Origin: Sphingobacteriaceae bacterium DW12
GTDB taxonomy: Bacteria > Bacteroidota > Bacteroidia > Sphingobacteriales > Sphingobacteriaceae
DNA length: 64,000 bases
NCBI GenBank assembly: GCA_000783305.1
Contig: JROE01000005.1
Span: 248,001 to 312,000, forward strand
Direction of reading: 5' to 3'
Within the stretch, counting starts at the first letter, position 1. The number at the start of each line of letters is the position of its first letter. The position numbers and the translations under genes are program-made. Below are positions 7,346 through 19,500 of the stretch, in pieces. Under the pieces are notes generated by a model. It saw only the letters and a list, made by a program, of their open reading frames with translations. It searched no databases and was not told the origin of the DNA.

Positions 7346-8695
7346 ATGTTTGACAAAATTAAGAGTATGATGGATTTGATGAAGTCTGTCGATTTAGAAC
7401 AATTGGAAAAGATTTCTAAAAAAGTTGACTTGAAGCAAGTTTTGAATGCTGTCGCCAAAATGGATGATAAACAGTTGCAGATGGTCATGAAGATGTTGAC
7501 CGGGGGCGGAAGTAAAAAAGAATTACCGCCTATCAACGGTGATTTCTATGATATTGATTCCAAGTTGAATGAACAAGATCGAGCACTTCAATTAAAAGTA
7601 AGGTCTTTCATGGAGTCCGAGATTCAGCCGATTGTTAATAATTACTGGCTGAGAGATGAATTCCCTTTCGAGATTATTCCAAAATTTGCTGCCCTTAATC
7701 TTGCTGGCTATACTTATGAAGGATACGGTTGTGCAGGTGGATCATCTTTGATGGAGGGTATCATTGCTGCTGAAATTGCACGTGTAGACTCTTCTATTGC
7801 TACTTTTTTTGGTGTACAGAGCGGCTTGGCAATGGGATCTATTTATATCTGTGGGTCGGAAGAACAAAAGGAAGAGTGGTTGCCAAAAATGCAAAAAATG
7901 GACGTCATAGGTGCGTTTGGCCTTACCGAACCAGAGGTGGGGTCGGGAGCTGCCGGAGGACTAACTACTACATGCCGCAAGACAGCGGAAGGGTGGGTAA
8001 TCAATGGACAAAAGAAATGGATAGGTAACTCCACGTTTTCGGATATCACTATCGTTTGGGCCAAAGATTTGGATGATGGAGAAGTGAAGGGGTTTATAGT
8101 TCGAAAAGGAACCCCAGGTTTTGTCGTCGAGAAAATTAAAGGCAAAATGGCGCTTAGGATTGTGCAGAACGGTTTGATTACCCTGTCCAATTGTGTCATA
8201 GCTGAATCTGATCGCTTACAACAGGCCAATTCTTTCAAAGACACGGCAAAAGTACTGCAAATGACAAGAGCAGGTGTAGCTTGGATGGCTGTTGGATGTG
8301 CTCGAGGAGCCTATGAAAATGCATTAGATTACACTCGCCAACGTAAACAATTTGGTAAACCAATAGCTTCTTTTCAGTTAATCCAAAATCATCTCGTCGA
8401 AATGTTGTCCAATTTGACAGCTATGCAGACACTCGTCTATAGGTTGTCGGAGCTTCAAGATGCTGGTCAGCTAAAAGATGAGCATGCCTCATTGGCAAAA
8501 GTGTTTTGTTCCCTACGTACACGAGATATCGTTTCAAAAGCTCGAGAAGTAATGGGCGGGAATGGTATTCTATTGGAATACAACGTAGCCCGTTTTCTTG
8601 CCGATGCAGAAGCTATCTATTCTTATGAAGGTACTAAGGAAATCAATTCACTTATTGTAGGGCGTAGTATTACTGGCTTTAGTGCTTTTGTATAG
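7346..8695 (+). CDS. Acyl-CoA dehydrogenase family protein (glutaryl-CoA type)
   Basis: This 449-residue flavoenzyme has the three acyl-CoA dehydrogenase domains from about residue 70 on: FGLTEPEVGSGAAGG (FAD and substrate binding), WVINGQKKWIGNST, RKQFGKPIASFQLIQ, VMGGNGILLEYNVARFLADA, and the catalytic-base motif IYSYEGTKEINSLIVGR. The Glu in YEGT matches the glutaryl-CoA dehydrogenase position. An extra N-terminal segment of about 55 residues (MFDKIKSMMDLMKSVDLEQL onward) is not part of the usual fold and looks like an amphipathic helical hairpin. The exact substrate cannot be told. It is a single plus-strand gene between minus-strand neighbours. Confidence 0.88.
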   Translation: MFDKIKSMMDLMKSVDLEQLEKISKKVDLKQVLNAVAKMDDKQLQMVMKMLTGGGSKKELPPINGDFYDIDSKLNEQDRALQLKVRSFMESEIQPIVNNYWLRDEFPFEIIPKFAALNLAGYTYEGYGCAGGSSLMEGIIAAEIARVDSSIATFFGVQSGLAMGSIYICGSEEQKEEWLPKMQKMDVIGAFGLTEPEVGSGAAGGLTTTCRKTAEGWVINGQKKWIGNSTFSDITIVWAKDLDDGEVKGFIVRKGTPGFVVEKIKGKMALRIVQNGLITLSNCVIAESDRLQQANSFKDTAKVLQMTRAGVAWMAVGCARGAYENALDYTRQRKQFGKPIASFQLIQNHLVEMLSNLTAMQTLVYRLSELQDAGQLKDEHASLAKVFCSLRTRDIVSKAREVMGGNGILLEYNVARFLADAEAIYSYEGTKEINSLIVGRSITGFSAFV

Positions 8696-8717
8696 CGAAG
8701 TGAACATGTTAAAAAAG

Positions 8718-8753
8718 CATATTGTGCCCCAAGAAAATGAATGGCACAATATG
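8718..8753 (+). terminator. Hairpin after the acyl-CoA dehydrogenase gene
   Basis: CATATTGTGCC at 8718-8728 pairs with GGCACAATATG at 8743-8753. A run of T is absent, so this may be a 3' stabilising hairpin or a weak terminator. Confidence 0.45.
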
Positions 8754-8816
8754 TTCAAAATAATACTTCTCAGGCAGTAGTAACAATGCAATAGCGCACT
8801 TGATTACCCTTTGAGC

Positions 8817-8939
8817 ATGTTGAATCAAGCCATTATTGCAAGTCTTATGCTGCTCGAGGGTGAACTCAAGCATCCGCAGGATCGTAATTCTATTTATATG
8901 CCGTTGTTTTATTCCATCCTGTCAAGACTTGCTTATTAG
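8817..8939 (+). other. Possible 40-codon ORF or gene remnant, unrecognised
   Basis: In the 345-bp gap between the acyl-CoA dehydrogenase and yidC, an ATG opens a 40-residue frame (MLNQAIIASLMLLEGELKH, then RNSIYMPLFYSILSRLAY). The frame continues upstream without an ATG to a stop near 8785. I do not recognise it. It resembles by eye a second fragment at about 12684-12827 (shared N-x-x-I, EGEL, R-x-S, PL). It may be a remnant of a dispersed family or chance. Confidence 0.25.
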
Positions 8940-8984
8940 GTGATGGATAACCCTTCGTCCATTAGCTATTTACAGGGAGAAAAT

Positions 8985-9020
8985 AAAAAAGTCCACTCTA
9001 ACCGCTAGAGTGGACTTTTT
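8985..9020. terminator. Bidirectional terminator between acyl-CoA dehydrogenase and yidC
   Basis: AAAAAAGTCCACTCTA pairs with TAGAGTGGACTTTTT around a short ACCGC loop. A and T runs flank both sides, as expected between convergent genes. Confidence 0.85.
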
Positions 9021-9040
9021 ACTGCATTAAGAAATGCTTC

Positions 9041-10864
9041 CTATTTTTTTCCTTTTTGAGCTTGTTGTTGCCTCATCATTTCTTCCATTTTGGATTGAAA
9101 AGAAGATTTTTTCTTCTCAGACTCAGGGCGTTTTTTGTTCGCTTCAAGTTTGGCTAAAATCTTATCATCATCTACGAATGTGCGGATGATAAGTTGAGTC
9201 AAGAACGTGAAGACAGCTCCCAAGAAGTAATAATAGTTAAGACCAGCAGGGAAACTATTTAAGACGAAGAAGAAGATTAACGGCATGAAATATCCAATAT
9301 ATTTCATCTGTCCACTAACTCCTGAAGTTGCATTATTATACCACGTAGTCAATAAAGTCGTTAATGTCATTAAGATACACATAAAAGATATGTGGTCAAT
9401 TCCGAAAATCGCTGGAAAAGTAATCGGCGCATCGTAGGTCGATAAGTCTTTCACCCATAAAAAGCTTTCTCCTCTCAATTCGAATAAATTCGGGAAGAAG
9501 TAGAAGAATGCAATCGTAAATGGCATCTGTATGACAAGCGGTAGACAGCCCCCCAATGGGTTGACCCCCGCCTGTTTATATAATTTCATCTGCTCCTGCT
9601 GCAATAGCATCGCGTTGTCGTCACCTACTTTGGCTTTTATTTCATCCAATTGGGGTTTCAATACACGCATTTTCGCCATTGACAGATATGATTTGTAGGT
9701 CAGTGGGAAGAGAACACCTTTTAATAGAACTGTCAAAATCAAAATAACAATTCCATAACTCATGTGAAAACCATCTAGAAAGTTGAACACAGGAACCGTG
9801 ATCCATTGGTTGATCCAACGCATCGGTCCCCATCCCATATTGATGATACGGTGGTAATCATTATTCTGTGCTTTTAGGATATTATACTTATTTGGACCGA
9901 AGAAAAAGTTGAACGAATACTGGTTGTCCTTTTGGTTTGAAAAATCCAATTTAGCTTTAGCACTGTAAAGTTTTACAATATCCAAGTCTGCAGCAGTTTT
10001 AACATCTAGGTCAGCAGAAACGAAACCAGTCTTGCTACTTAAGATACTGGAAAAATAGTGTTGCTTGAATGCTATCCAAGTGAGTTTTTTCTCCAATTTC
10101 TCGTCATCGTCCCCTGTCTCACTGAGGTGGTCTACATCATTCTCTGCTGTCTTGTAGTAGATAGAGGACTTATCACGTTCTCCTTTTACATTTTTCTCTT
10201 TTTGATAAAGTATAGCACCCCAATCCAATAGAATAGTCTTTTGGTCTTGAGGAACCAAATTTTGCAAACCTACTGCGTTGACATCCAAAGCTAAATTGTA
10301 GTCGTTGCCTTTCAATGTATAAGTATACTCAATATACTGAGCTTCGTTATAGTTTAGTCTGAACTTGATAGACTTGGTGTCATCGTTGCTCACGAGAGCA
10401 TCGACATCTGACGATTGAAAATTAAGGTCATTCGTAGCGATATTCTGACCTGCCGCGTTGAATAAAAGTCCAAATCTATTGTTGTTCCCGTCAAATAGGA
10501 TTAAAGGCGATCCATCAAAGTTCTTCTCGTTTTTGAGTTCAACGGATTTTACACGTCCACCTTTTGAAGTGATTTTGGTAATGATTTTTTCATTTTCCAA
10601 CGTGATGATCTTCTCATCACCATATTTGGCACCACCAAATGGTTTTTTTAAATCAGCCGAATCGACAAGTGAAGGAGTTGCGGCTTTAACAGCAGTATTC
10701 TTTGTTGAATCAAGAGTTGGAGGCAATCCAGCCTTCACACGTTTCAAAGAATCTTGTAATCTTTGTTCTTGTTTAATCTCTGATTCTGAAGGCTTCATCA
10801 GGTAGAATGATCCACCTAAAATCGCAAAAATCAGAATTAAACCAATCAGGGTATTTCTATCCAT
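9041..10864 (-). CDS. yidC: Membrane protein insertase YidC
   Basis: This 607-residue protein inserts and folds inner-membrane proteins. The N-terminal anchor (LIGLILIFAILGGSFYLM) is followed by a large periplasmic beta domain (about residues 60-340). The conserved Oxa1 core of membrane helices comes next (WINQWITVPVFNFLDGF, YGIVILILTVLLKGVLFPL, MKLYKQAGVNPLGGCLPL, IQMPFTIAFFYFFPNLFELR). The C-terminus is Lys-rich (SEKKKSSFQSKMEEMM), typical for Bacteroidota YidC and possibly ribosome-binding. It lies 40 bp after pyrG, with which it is probably co-transcribed. Confidence 0.97.
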   Translation of the reverse strand: MDRNTLIGLILIFAILGGSFYLMKPSESEIKQEQRLQDSLKRVKAGLPPTLDSTKNTAVKAATPSLVDSADLKKPFGGAKYGDEKIITLENEKIITKITSKGGRVKSVELKNEKNFDGSPLILFDGNNNRFGLLFNAAGQNIATNDLNFQSSDVDALVSNDDTKSIKFRLNYNEAQYIEYTYTLKGNDYNLALDVNAVGLQNLVPQDQKTILLDWGAILYQKEKNVKGERDKSSIYYKTAENDVDHLSETGDDDEKLEKKLTWIAFKQHYFSSILSSKTGFVSADLDVKTAADLDIVKLYSAKAKLDFSNQKDNQYSFNFFFGPNKYNILKAQNNDYHRIINMGWGPMRWINQWITVPVFNFLDGFHMSYGIVILILTVLLKGVLFPLTYKSYLSMAKMRVLKPQLDEIKAKVGDDNAMLLQQEQMKLYKQAGVNPLGGCLPLVIQMPFTIAFFYFFPNLFELRGESFLWVKDLSTYDAPITFPAIFGIDHISFMCILMTLTTLLTTWYNNATSGVSGQMKYIGYFMPLIFFFVLNSFPAGLNYYYFLGAVFTFLTQLIIRTFVDDDKILAKLEANKKRPESEKKKSSFQSKMEEMMRQQQAQKGKK

Positions 10865-10904
10865 TTTTACTTATTAATTTCTATTCAATATTAGGCAACA
10901 GTCC

Positions 10905-12804
<1,900 letters not shown>

Positions 12805-12827
<23 letters not shown>

Positions 12828-13890
12828 TGCAATCTAAGACCTCTTGGTCTATTTCGGATTCCCCAAATAGCGAAATACCCGAAGCTCCATTTACTTTGGC
12901 AAGCTGTATAGCAGATTCAAGTTCCTGGGTATTCTTGAAGTCGGGTAAATATAGACCGGCATATAGTGGAAATTTCTGGTGAAGAGTTTGGACTCCTTCG
13001 GCTACAGCTTCTCCAATCCAAGAGATGGGTTCGCGGTAGAATCCATGATATATCATGGGAAATACAGCTGAGAGATTCCAGTTTGTCCAATCTTGTCTGA
13101 CAATGCGCTTCGCTAAATCTGGGGTCGGGAATACCGCTGCTGTCAGCGGCTTGTTATATTCCTTTGCGGCCTCCGCAATACGGTTGACAATCTTATTGAT
13201 TTGACGATAGCGGAAATTTCGCCAAGACAGACTCTGTGCAGGGTACTCCACGTCGTCTATGTTAATGTCAGTTTCTTTTTTAAAAGCCTCCTTACTAAAT
13301 TGACTATAACAGAAATCGTAATCCGGTAATTCTGTACTTTGATCCAATTTATAATTTTGCCATAGATTGACTGGCAATACTACATCTGGATATCGGATAT
13401 AATCAAGATGAAGACCGTCAACATCTTTTTTTTCTAGCTGTTCGCGAGCCTTTTCTTCTAAATACTTAGGTACATCTGGATGTGACGGGCACAAGAAACG
13501 ATAGTAATCCACATATGCAGGTGATGTAGCACAGGATTTTCCCGATCGTGATACTGCATACCATTCCGGGTGTGATGAAAGTAGTTCTTTTTCTCCTCTA
13601 TTCATTGTCCACATCCAACGGTGCGTCTGCAACCCCTGTTCTTTTGCTATTGAAAAATGTTTTTCTGAATAATTTTCAAATAGAAGCCCTACGGCCCCCG
13701 CTTCTCTCCATGATGTATATCGGGCCTTAAGGGTAGCTGCGGTGTCCTTTTCACTAGGCCTTACCCAAAACCAATAATCAAAGTTAAAAGAAGGAGCAGA
13801 GGCCTCAGAAATAGCGAATGAAGGTTTTAGGCTGAGCGCTGCGACAGTTCCCGCAGCTAATTTTAGAAAATTTCTTCTGTTGTTCATCAT
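12805..13890 (-). CDS. Secreted GHL10-like glycoside hydrolase family protein
   Basis: This 361-residue protein has a twin-arginine-type signal (NNRRNFLKLAAGTVAALSL). It is followed by a TIM-barrel-like domain with the hallmark DGLHLDYIRYPD (about residues 158-169) of the GHL10/DUF187-like putative glycosyl hydrolases; the Asp in HLDYIRYP is the likely catalytic region. Other barrel pieces are MWTMNRGEKELLSSHPEW and WNLSAVFPMIYHGFYREP. I use ATG 13890, directly after the upstream stop; an ATG at 13908 overlaps the CBM9 gene. The two genes are surely co-expressed. Substrate is unknown. Confidence 0.75.
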
Positions 13891-13891
13891 G

Positions 13892-14992
13892 TTAAAAGTG
13901 GGTGTCAAAGTTTCCTTTACTATCGATGGTCGCCATAAGCGCTTTATTTGTTTTACTTCTCAAAAGCAAGGAATAATAATTCTTCTTGGAGTCGGTCAGC
14001 AACTCCACCTCGTAGTCATTTAGTAAAGGTTGGATGTATTTTTCATACCTTGGGAGTAAGCTCAATTGGTGCGCGTAAGTCTGGTGGCTGTTCACGTAAA
14101 GACCTTGGAGATAATGTATATTCCATGCTAGTTTAGAAATAAGATAGTAGGAAGGGAGTGCTGGCGGCGTATCAATGCCGTGCTCTACAAATTGAACGTA
14201 GCCCCAGCGTTCTGGAAAGTGCATGTTGATTACTCCTATAGGAGACCACACCCAGTTTTCTTCTTCTTTTGTTTTGCCATTCACTTTTCTTTTGGAATAC
14301 TTTCCATCTTCAAGGTCGTGATGCCATTGTACTCTTGAAAAGTTGATTTGCCAGTAGTCACCGATTTTCGGAGCCATTTTTGGACCATATGGCCTTAATG
14401 ATTGAAATGGAATAGCCATTTCTACAGCCCAATATTTGTCAATATCCTTTGCATTATTCAATGTCCCCTCCAAATGCACCGCTGATTTTAACCCCTTGAG
14501 GTCCCAGTGGGTCAGCGCGTTCCCCCCAAATCTGTAAGGTTTTGAAAGTAAAAGGTCAAAAATTGTGTTGAGCGCATTGATTTCAACTTCGTAATATTCA
14601 CTTTGATGGACATTAGGCTTTATAAATACTTCAAAATCATTGTTGTGGTAGATGATGTCGTCATGATTGACGAGGTTTCCCCAGATATGTGGCTCCTTCA
14701 ATTCAGCATATATATATAGGTATTCTTGGTCCCAGGTCATCTTCACTTGAGTGGGATAGGTCGGTGTTGGCTTGGAATCCCCCTGTATATCAACGAACAA
14801 GTCAGTCCACGGCGCATTTTGCCATGTAGCCTCGTCATTTCGTCCATCGATGATGATCGGTTGTTCAGTCTTCGGGATCGCATATGTTTTGGGTAGGCTC
14901 TGTAGCGCCTCAAATTGTGCCAGGCTCTGTTGTGCAACTGCAGACGGAATGAGGGCAGGAAGTGAAATAAGATAGAACAGTACGTTTTTCAT
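13892..14992 (-). CDS. Secreted CBM9-like carbohydrate-binding protein
   Basis: This 366-residue protein has a signal peptide (MKNVLFYLISLPALIPSAVAQQ) and a CBM9/DOMON-like beta sandwich over about residues 40-265. Recognisable parts are IIIDGRNDEATWQNAPWTD, VKMTWDQEYLYIYAELKEPH, NDFEVFIKP and WAVEMAIPFQSL. The last 100 residues are helical and unassigned. CBM9 domains bind sugar ends, and free-standing members are common in Bacteroidota beside glycoside hydrolases. Its stop abuts the start of the GHL10-like gene, so the two likely act on one glycan in the periplasm or outside. Confidence 0.75.
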   Translation of the reverse strand: MKNVLFYLISLPALIPSAVAQQSLAQFEALQSLPKTYAIPKTEQPIIIDGRNDEATWQNAPWTDLFVDIQGDSKPTPTYPTQVKMTWDQEYLYIYAELKEPHIWGNLVNHDDIIYHNNDFEVFIKPNVHQSEYYEVEINALNTIFDLLLSKPYRFGGNALTHWDLKGLKSAVHLEGTLNNAKDIDKYWAVEMAIPFQSLRPYGPKMAPKIGDYWQINFSRVQWHHDLEDGKYSKRKVNGKTKEEENWVWSPIGVINMHFPERWGYVQFVEHGIDTPPALPSYYLISKLAWNIHYLQGLYVNSHQTYAHQLSLLPRYEKYIQPLLNDYEVELLTDSKKNYYSLLLRSKTNKALMATIDSKGNFDTHF

Positions 14993-15410
14993 CAGTGTGG
15001 TTAATCTAAAGCGCGAAATTGATTTTCAACGACTCAAAAACAAGAAATGGAACCTACATGTAGATAATATTGACCCATAAAGCTATTATTATCTACTAGA
15101 GCGCCCACTGCAATTGGACCGAGTGAAATTAGCTCATTATATCATTGAGTTTAGACACGCAATAAATAGAATAAAATATAAGATGAAAGTAAGGTAAAAT
15201 GTTTTAGCAACGAAATTTAGTGCATTCTGTAATCGAAATGTTGCAAGTCACGCAGATAGATACGGCTTAAAGAGGGAGGGTTGTAATGAGTGTTGTGGGA
15301 TTTAGGATGTTCGTAAGATTGGACGAGGTAGGGGCAGAGAAGAACCAATCTTATTTTTTCTAAGACGTCTGATTTTACGCAAAGGTTGGCGAGGGGACAG
15401 AAGGGAATGC
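14993..15410. other. Intergenic stretch without a recognised gene
   Basis: No credible coding frame is seen between the CBM9-like gene and the rplS terminator. It holds one imperfect dyad (GTAGATAATA against TATTATCTAC, about 15060-15096) upstream of the CBM9-like gene, a possible operator, and A/T-rich sequence. Confidence 0.4.
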
Positions 15411-15447
15411 AAAAAAGGCCTTGAAATAAATCCAAAGCCTTTTTTTA
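15411..15447 (-). terminator. Terminator of rplS
   Basis: AAAAAAGGCCTTG pairs, with one bulge, with CAAAGCCTTTTTTT. On the minus strand the stem is followed by a T run. Confidence 0.75.
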
Positions 15448-15464
15448 TTGCTTTAAGTAAGTAA

Positions 15465-15812
15465 TTATACTCGTCTTGTTTTGATACGAGCAGCTTTACC
15501 AGTACGTTCGCGAAGATAATATAATTTCGCACGACGAACTTTACCGTAGCTGTTTACTACAATTTGATCAATGTTAGGGGAGTTTACAGGGAAAATACGT
15601 TCTACACCAATTCCGTTAGAGATCTTACGTACGGTGAAAGTTGCATTAGCACCTTCGCTGTTTAATTGGATCACCACACCTTGGTACACTTGCACACGCT
15701 CTTTATTTCCTTCGCGAATTTTATAATGAACGCTGATGGTATCTCCTGCTTTGAAAGCGGGAATTTCATTCTTCGTAACCGCTTGTTCTTCTACAAATTT
15801 TACTAAATCCAT
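15465..15812 (-). CDS. rplS: 50S ribosomal protein L19
   Basis: This 115-residue protein covers the usual L19 length. It has [60 protein letters not shown] and the basic end [18 protein letters not shown]. It sits at the 30S-50S interface. Here it stands alone, without the rpsP-rimM-trmD genes found beside it in many other bacteria. A -7-like TATTTTTG (minus strand, 15929-15936) lies upstream, but no clear -33 box. Confidence 0.97.
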   Translation of the reverse strand: MDLVKFVEEQAVTKNEIPAFKAGDTISVHYKIREGNKERVQVYQGVVIQLNSEGANATFTVRKISNGIGVERIFPVNSPNIDQIVVNSYGKVRRAKLYYLRERTGKAARIKTRRV

Positions 15813-16253
15813 GATTTCGAGTAATTAATAACGATTTTGTCCTGCAAAAATCGGAATGCAATATTACAGCTTTTTTTTCATTTATGAAAATACTTTTTTC
15901 AAAAAAGTGTCTTGCTTCGATTTCGATGCAAAAATAGACATTTTTCTGATTATAATTTACTTTTCTTCAAATCAAGTTTGGAATGAAGCCTCTTCTCTAA
16001 GGGTGCCATACATAGACTTTTTCATGAACAGCTGATCTTAGGTACGATAGCCATCAATCACATATATAGGATTACATCCTGTCATTTGGTCTTCGTTACT
16101 GGATAGCGACGGCGCAGAGATGTCGATATGCTATCTGTTGGCAAGGGCCTGGAGAAGAGCGTCTTCTGAAATTAAAGAAGGAGTGATGTAAAGGGGAGTC
16201 ATTGTGCGCTATGAAACCTCCAGATGGGCGCACAAATAAAAGATGAAAAAATA

Positions 16254-16284
16254 TTTGGTAAAATGGATTTTCGCCGTATATTTG
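16254..16284 (+). promoter_or_regulatory. Bacteroidota-type promoter of tRNA-Pro
   Basis: TTTG at 16254-16257, a 19-bp spacer, and TATATTTG at 16277-16284 match the Bacteroidota consensus (TTG, 19-20 bp, TAnnTTTG). The tRNA starts 28 bp further on. This is the best promoter match I found in the window. Confidence 0.8.
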
Positions 16285-16311
16285 TGCCACAGAAAAAAAG
16301 TGATACCTTTT

Positions 16312-16385
16312 CGGGGTGTAGCGTAGCCCGGTATCGCGCCACATTTGGGATGTGGAGGTCGTAGGTTCGAATCCTGCCACCCCGA
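16312..16385 (+). tRNA. tRNA-Pro (anticodon TGG)
   Basis: 74 nt. The acceptor stem CGGGGTG pairs with CACCCCG, with discriminator A at 16385. The anticodon arm is CCACA, loop TTTGGGA, TGTGG, giving anticodon TGG. The T arm contains GGTTCGAATCC. The CCA end is not encoded. A good promoter lies upstream and a terminator directly downstream. Confidence 0.95.
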
Positions 16386-16390
16386 CTGAA

Positions 16391-16419
16391 AAGCTCTGAC
16401 GAAAGTCAGGGCTTTTTTT
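16391..16419 (+). terminator. Terminator of tRNA-Pro
   Basis: AAGCTCTGAC, loop GAAA, then GTCAGGGCTTTTTTT: a GNRA-capped stem with wobble pairs followed by seven T. Confidence 0.9.
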
Positions 16420-16497
16420 GTACTCGATCGGATGAGAACCGTTGGCTCGATTCGTAGGAGGCTCAGGGATTGTGTTTGGGGCGAGAGGGGCTGAGCC

Positions 16498-16510
16498 AAT
16501 CCTGCCACCC
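16498..16510 (+). repeat. 13-bp copy of the tRNA-Pro 3' end
   Basis: AATCCTGCCACCC repeats exactly the tRNA segment 16370-16382, 128 bp downstream. The interval also holds GGCTCAG and CTGAGCC arms. It could be the scar of an integrated element or of a decayed tRNA duplicate; no integrase is present. Confidence 0.45.
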
Positions 16511-16539
16511 TGAAATTTGAGAACAACAATTTCTTAATG

Positions 16540-19500
16540 CTATTGAGACTTCCCACTCCCTGCTATATAGACACTGGGAGTCATACCATAATGTTTGTGA
16601 AAATCTCGAGAAAAGTTGGACTGTACCGTATAACCTACCATTGTAGCGATTTGCGTAATATTGTACTCTTTCTGTAAGAGTAGTTCAGCCGCCCTTTTTA
16701 GTCTAGATATGTTAATCAGTTCGTTAGGCGTTAAATCCGAAAGTCCCTTGATCTTACGATATAAAGTAGGCCTACTCATATTCATTAACTTAGCTAGCTC
16801 TTCTACATTAAGGTCAATATCGGATATATTATCATAAATGATGGTATTCAACTGGCCAATAAAATCTTTATCTGGTGCCGAGACATTAATTTCCATTAGA
16901 TTTGAAGAGGAAGTACTGAAGTAATCCCTGATAATTTTTCGATTGTTAAGCATGCTACGTATTTGTACCATTAAATATTCCATGGAGAATGGTTTCTCAA
17001 TATATGCATCAGCACCACTCTTTAATCCCTGAATTTTGGCATCCAACGCATTTTTTGCCGTCAGGAAAATGACGGGAATATGGCTATACAAGATATCCGT
17101 TTTGATTCTTTTGCATAAAGCCAAGCCATCCATGACAGGCATCATAATGTCTGTTAGCACGAGTTGTACGTTATTACTGTCCAAAATATCAAGAGCCTCA
17201 ACCCCGTTGCTAGCTCTTAGAATAGTATAGGTGACTTTTAGCTCCTTATTAAGATACGCAAGTATCTCTTTATTATCTTCCACTAAGAGGATGACCGACT
17301 TATCCATGTCATGTTGAGCATCAGGATAATAGACATTGCCGCACTCTTGGTCATCCATCTCTTCATGAAAGGATTTTATATCCAGAGATTGGTCCTGTAA
17401 GATTGGGCAACAAAGCAGGAAGAGGTTTCTATTCTCTTCGGTATAGATTAGAGATAAGCTGCCCTTGTGTAACTCGATTAATGAACGAGAGAGCGGTAGG
17501 CCGATACCTGTTCCTGTATCTTTATCTGATTCGTTCAATCTGTAAAATGGTTCAAAAATTTTCTCTTTTTTTTCTATAGGAACGAGCTCCCCATCATTTC
17601 GAAATTCTACATTGAACATGATATCATCGCTGTTGAATGGAAGTAATTTTATGGCAACCTCATTCGCAGCATACTTAATGGCATTGTGAATGAGATTGGT
17701 GAATATCTTCCTAAATGCCTCTTCGTCAACATAGGCAGTCAAACTGATGCGGGGTAAAGACAGCTCATATTGTAATGATTTGTCCTTAGCCAAATAATTC
17801 AGATCATTGAATACTTCGGATAGTAACACATTAATATCCGTTTTAGTGAAAATAAGGCTCATATTATTGGTTTCTGCTTTTCTAAAGTCTAGTAATTGAT
17901 TCGTGAGTCGGATGAGTCTAGAAGTGTTCTTATCGATTAGTGCTAGATCCTGGATGGTTTCGCTGTCCACAAATTTTTGGGTACGCATGATTTTTTCGAT
18001 AGGCATTTTGATCAACGTCAGCGGTGTTCGAATCTCGTGTGCAAGGTTGGTGAAAAACTCTAATTTAAGATTGTATATTTCCTGTTCTTTTTTTCGCTCA
18101 TATATATCCATTTTTCGGGCATTATTGGCCTTTACAAGTAGGAAATAATATCTCAAGACAAAGAGGACGATAGTGCTAGCAATCAATACATACAAGGTGT
18201 ATGCCCAATTCGAAGACCACCACGGTGGGGAAACGATAATTCGTAGCTCCTTTTGCTTCGGATTCCATACACCATTGTTGTTGGCTCCCATGAACTTAAA
18301 GGTATAGGTTCCAGGAGGGAGCTTGTTGTAATATATTTTTTGATTACCACTGATTTCCGTCCATCCTTTATCATAACCTTCCATAGTATATCGGTATGCA
18401 TTACTTTCCGGTGATGCGTAGCTTAAAGCGGCTATGTTAAAGTTGATATTCGAATGGTCGTAGGTAAGTTTGATTTCTGTGGTCAAGGAGATTGAACGTT
18501 TTAAAAATCCATCTTCTCGTACAGGATAATCTGCATTGTTAATTTGTATGCTGCTGATTACGATAGGGGGGACAAAGTGGTTTTTAATAGATTTGGCCGG
18601 GTTGAAGCTCACCATTCCCTTAATTGTTCCAAAATATAGGGTCCCGTCTGTATCTTTAAAGGCAGAATTGTAATTAAACTGTTCCGTAGGAAGCCCGTCC
18701 CTCGCTGTATATATGATTCCTTTTGGATTTTTATCGTCTAGTCTGACCAACCCTCTACCTGTTGATATCCAAATCGTATTGTTGTCATCTTCCAGAGCCT
18801 TGAACACTTGGTTGGAAGCCAAACCTGTCTCAGTTAGATAGTTAGTGAAAAGGCCATTTCTTTGATATTTAGATAGGCCCCCTTCTGTACAAAGCCATAT
18901 GTTTCTTTTGCTGTCTTCAAAAAGTCCATTAACGTAGTTATTGATCAAAGTATTGGATTTTCCAGGTTCGGAATACAACTGACGTACACACGCAGATATT
19001 CGGTTATATATTAATACACCACTTCCATAGGTGTTGATCCAAAGTATACCTTCTGCATCCTCATGTATGCCCTGTATCCAGGCCGATTTAATAGGCAGAA
19101 GTTGAAAGGTTTTACTTTTGCTGTCATACTGATACAATCCACGGTCAGTACCTAGCAGCATGGTGTTATCTTTCGTCTTGAATAGGCAAACCACAAATGT
19201 ACTTCGCAATGCACCCTCGCCAATTTCATTGTAGTGACGTTTTAACTTTCCCGTCTTTATATCCAAGATGTCAAGCCCATGTGATGTCGAGCCTATCCAC
19301 AATTCATCACCGATTGTAGCAAGTCCGTGAATGTTATTGTGCGTGATGCTCCCCGTCTTACCATCCGCTCTAAAATGCTCTGTCACCCCAGATTTAGGGT
19401 CAATTTTATTTAGTCCACCGTCCTCCGTTCCTATCCAGAAGTTGCCGTACTTATCTTTGCCGATTTCATGCACGATATTTCCGGATAGAGCTGATTTTCC

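Noticed and set aside
16096..16556. Minus-strand frames reading GFEPTTSTSQMWRDTGLRYTP across the tRNA
   Set aside because: These are the well-known false proteins produced by translating the antisense strand of tRNA-Pro.
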